Positions 63,101 to 64,000 of a DNA stretch of 64,000 nt are shown here, in pieces. The position numbers were made by a program, and so were the translations under genes. Source of the DNA: Ehretia macrophylla (Eukaryota; Streptophyta; Magnoliopsida; Boraginales; Ehretiaceae). The first letter of the stretch is position 1, and the number at the start of each line of letters is the position of its first letter. The stretch lies in assembly GCA_037974665.1 (NCBI GenBank), contig CM075770.1, forward strand, positions 62,259,850-62,323,849, in the 5' to 3' direction. Below the pieces are notes generated by a model. It made no database searches. It was given only the letters and a program-made list of their open reading frames with translations, and had not been told where the DNA came from.

Positions 63101-64000
63101 TAAATTCATTTATTGTTATAAAATTAATAATATAAATCAAAAGTAGTTCTGAGATAATATAAAACATATTTATAAAATTTAATGGTAAATAAATTTAGTT
63201 ATTTATTATAACAAATTTTAGTTTTTGAATACCATTTTGTAACCTTGTGGTGGCCATTGGCCACCAAACGGCAACAAGAAGTTAAAGTTTGGTGGCCATT
63301 TGGTCGCCAATAGATATGAAGGGCTACAAAGGAAAAATATAAATCAAAATGTTTATATAAAAAAATAAATTCAATTATTTAGATAAAATTAATAATATAA
63401 ATCAAAAGTTATATTTAGATAATATAAAACATATTTGCAAAATTTAATGTTAAATAAATTCAGTTATTTATAATAAATTTAATTATTTTTAATTTATTAT
63501 AACAAATTTAAGTTTTTGAATACCATTTTGTAGCCCCGTGGTGGCCATTGGCCACCAAATGGCGACAAAAAGTAAAAGTTTGGTGGCCATTAGGTCGCCA
63601 ATAGATATGAAGGGGCTATAAATGAAAATTATAAATCAAAATGTTTTTATCAATAATTAAATTCTTTTATTTGGATAAAATTAATAATATAAATCTAAAG
63701 TTGTTTTGAGATAATATAAAACATATTTATAAAATATAATGTAAAATTAATTAATAATTTATTATAACAAATTTTAGTTTTTGAATTCCACTTTGTAACC
63801 CCGTGGTGGCCATTGGTCACCAAACGGTGACTAAAAGGAAAAGTTTGGTGGCCATTTGGTCGCCAATAGATACAAAGGGACTACAAATGAAAAATACAAA
63901 TCAAATTGTTTATATAAATAAATAAATTCATTTATTTAGAATAAAATTAATAATATAAATCAAAAGTTATTTTTAGATAATATAAAACGTATTTATAAAA

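Larger units (their letters stand above)
35879..64000. repeat. Satellite array, right arm
   Basis: About 96 monomers of the same satellite with a mixture of classes A, B and C and local variants, running off the end of the window inside a monomer. Several multi-monomer blocks are repeated inside it and are listed separately. Some monomers are short because part of the core is missing (near 38.21, 39.42, 42.0, 52.84 and 58.95 kb). I see no gene and no other element in these 28 kb. Confidence 0.97.

Overview
The window is plant nuclear repeat DNA with no host gene, tRNA, rRNA or CRISPR. About 45 of the 64 kb is one tandem satellite with a monomer of about 293 bp. Each monomer is very AT-rich except for a GC-rich palindromic core of about 96 bp. 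The rest is LTR-retrotransposon fossils. The long elements look like plant Ty3/gypsy chromoviruses, probably the Tekay/Del group: LTRs of about 2.4 kb, initiator-Met-tRNA type primer site, integrase followed by a chromodomain. This points to a flowering plant and a heterochromatic block. I could not name the species or match the satellite to a family I know.

Layout: 1-11719 satellite; 11720-30055 a nested stack of LTR elements; 30056-35082 satellite; 35083 to about 35878 a lone LTR fragment; about 35879-64000 satellite. Within the stack, from left to right: a minus-strand LTR end fragment (11720-11975); the left part of a plus-strand LTR (11976-13839); a 5'-truncated plus-strand element P (13840-20985), whose 3' LTR is split by a solo LTR (17573-20021) with the 5-bp target duplication GTAGC; and a minus-strand element M (20986-30055). 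M has an intact-length 5' LTR on the right, broken gag-pol, and a 3' LTR remnant where P begins. M's integrase region carries a very small TRIM element with three LTRs (22180-22924), flanked by CCAAT.

The satellite has its own history. Three monomer classes recur (A, B and C; a few other variants also occur). At 2436-8865 they form an 11-monomer higher-order unit in two tandem copies (B C A A B C A A B C B, twice). A different 7-monomer block of about 2.0 kb occurs three times in the right arm. Several private variants are shared between monomers 18 to 57 kb apart, some across the retrotransposon stack, so the arms have exchanged sequence over long distances. Small minus-strand reading frames of 60-93 codons recur with the monomer and are by-products of the repeat, not genes.

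All coordinates, class labels and difference counts come from reading by eye; none was computed.
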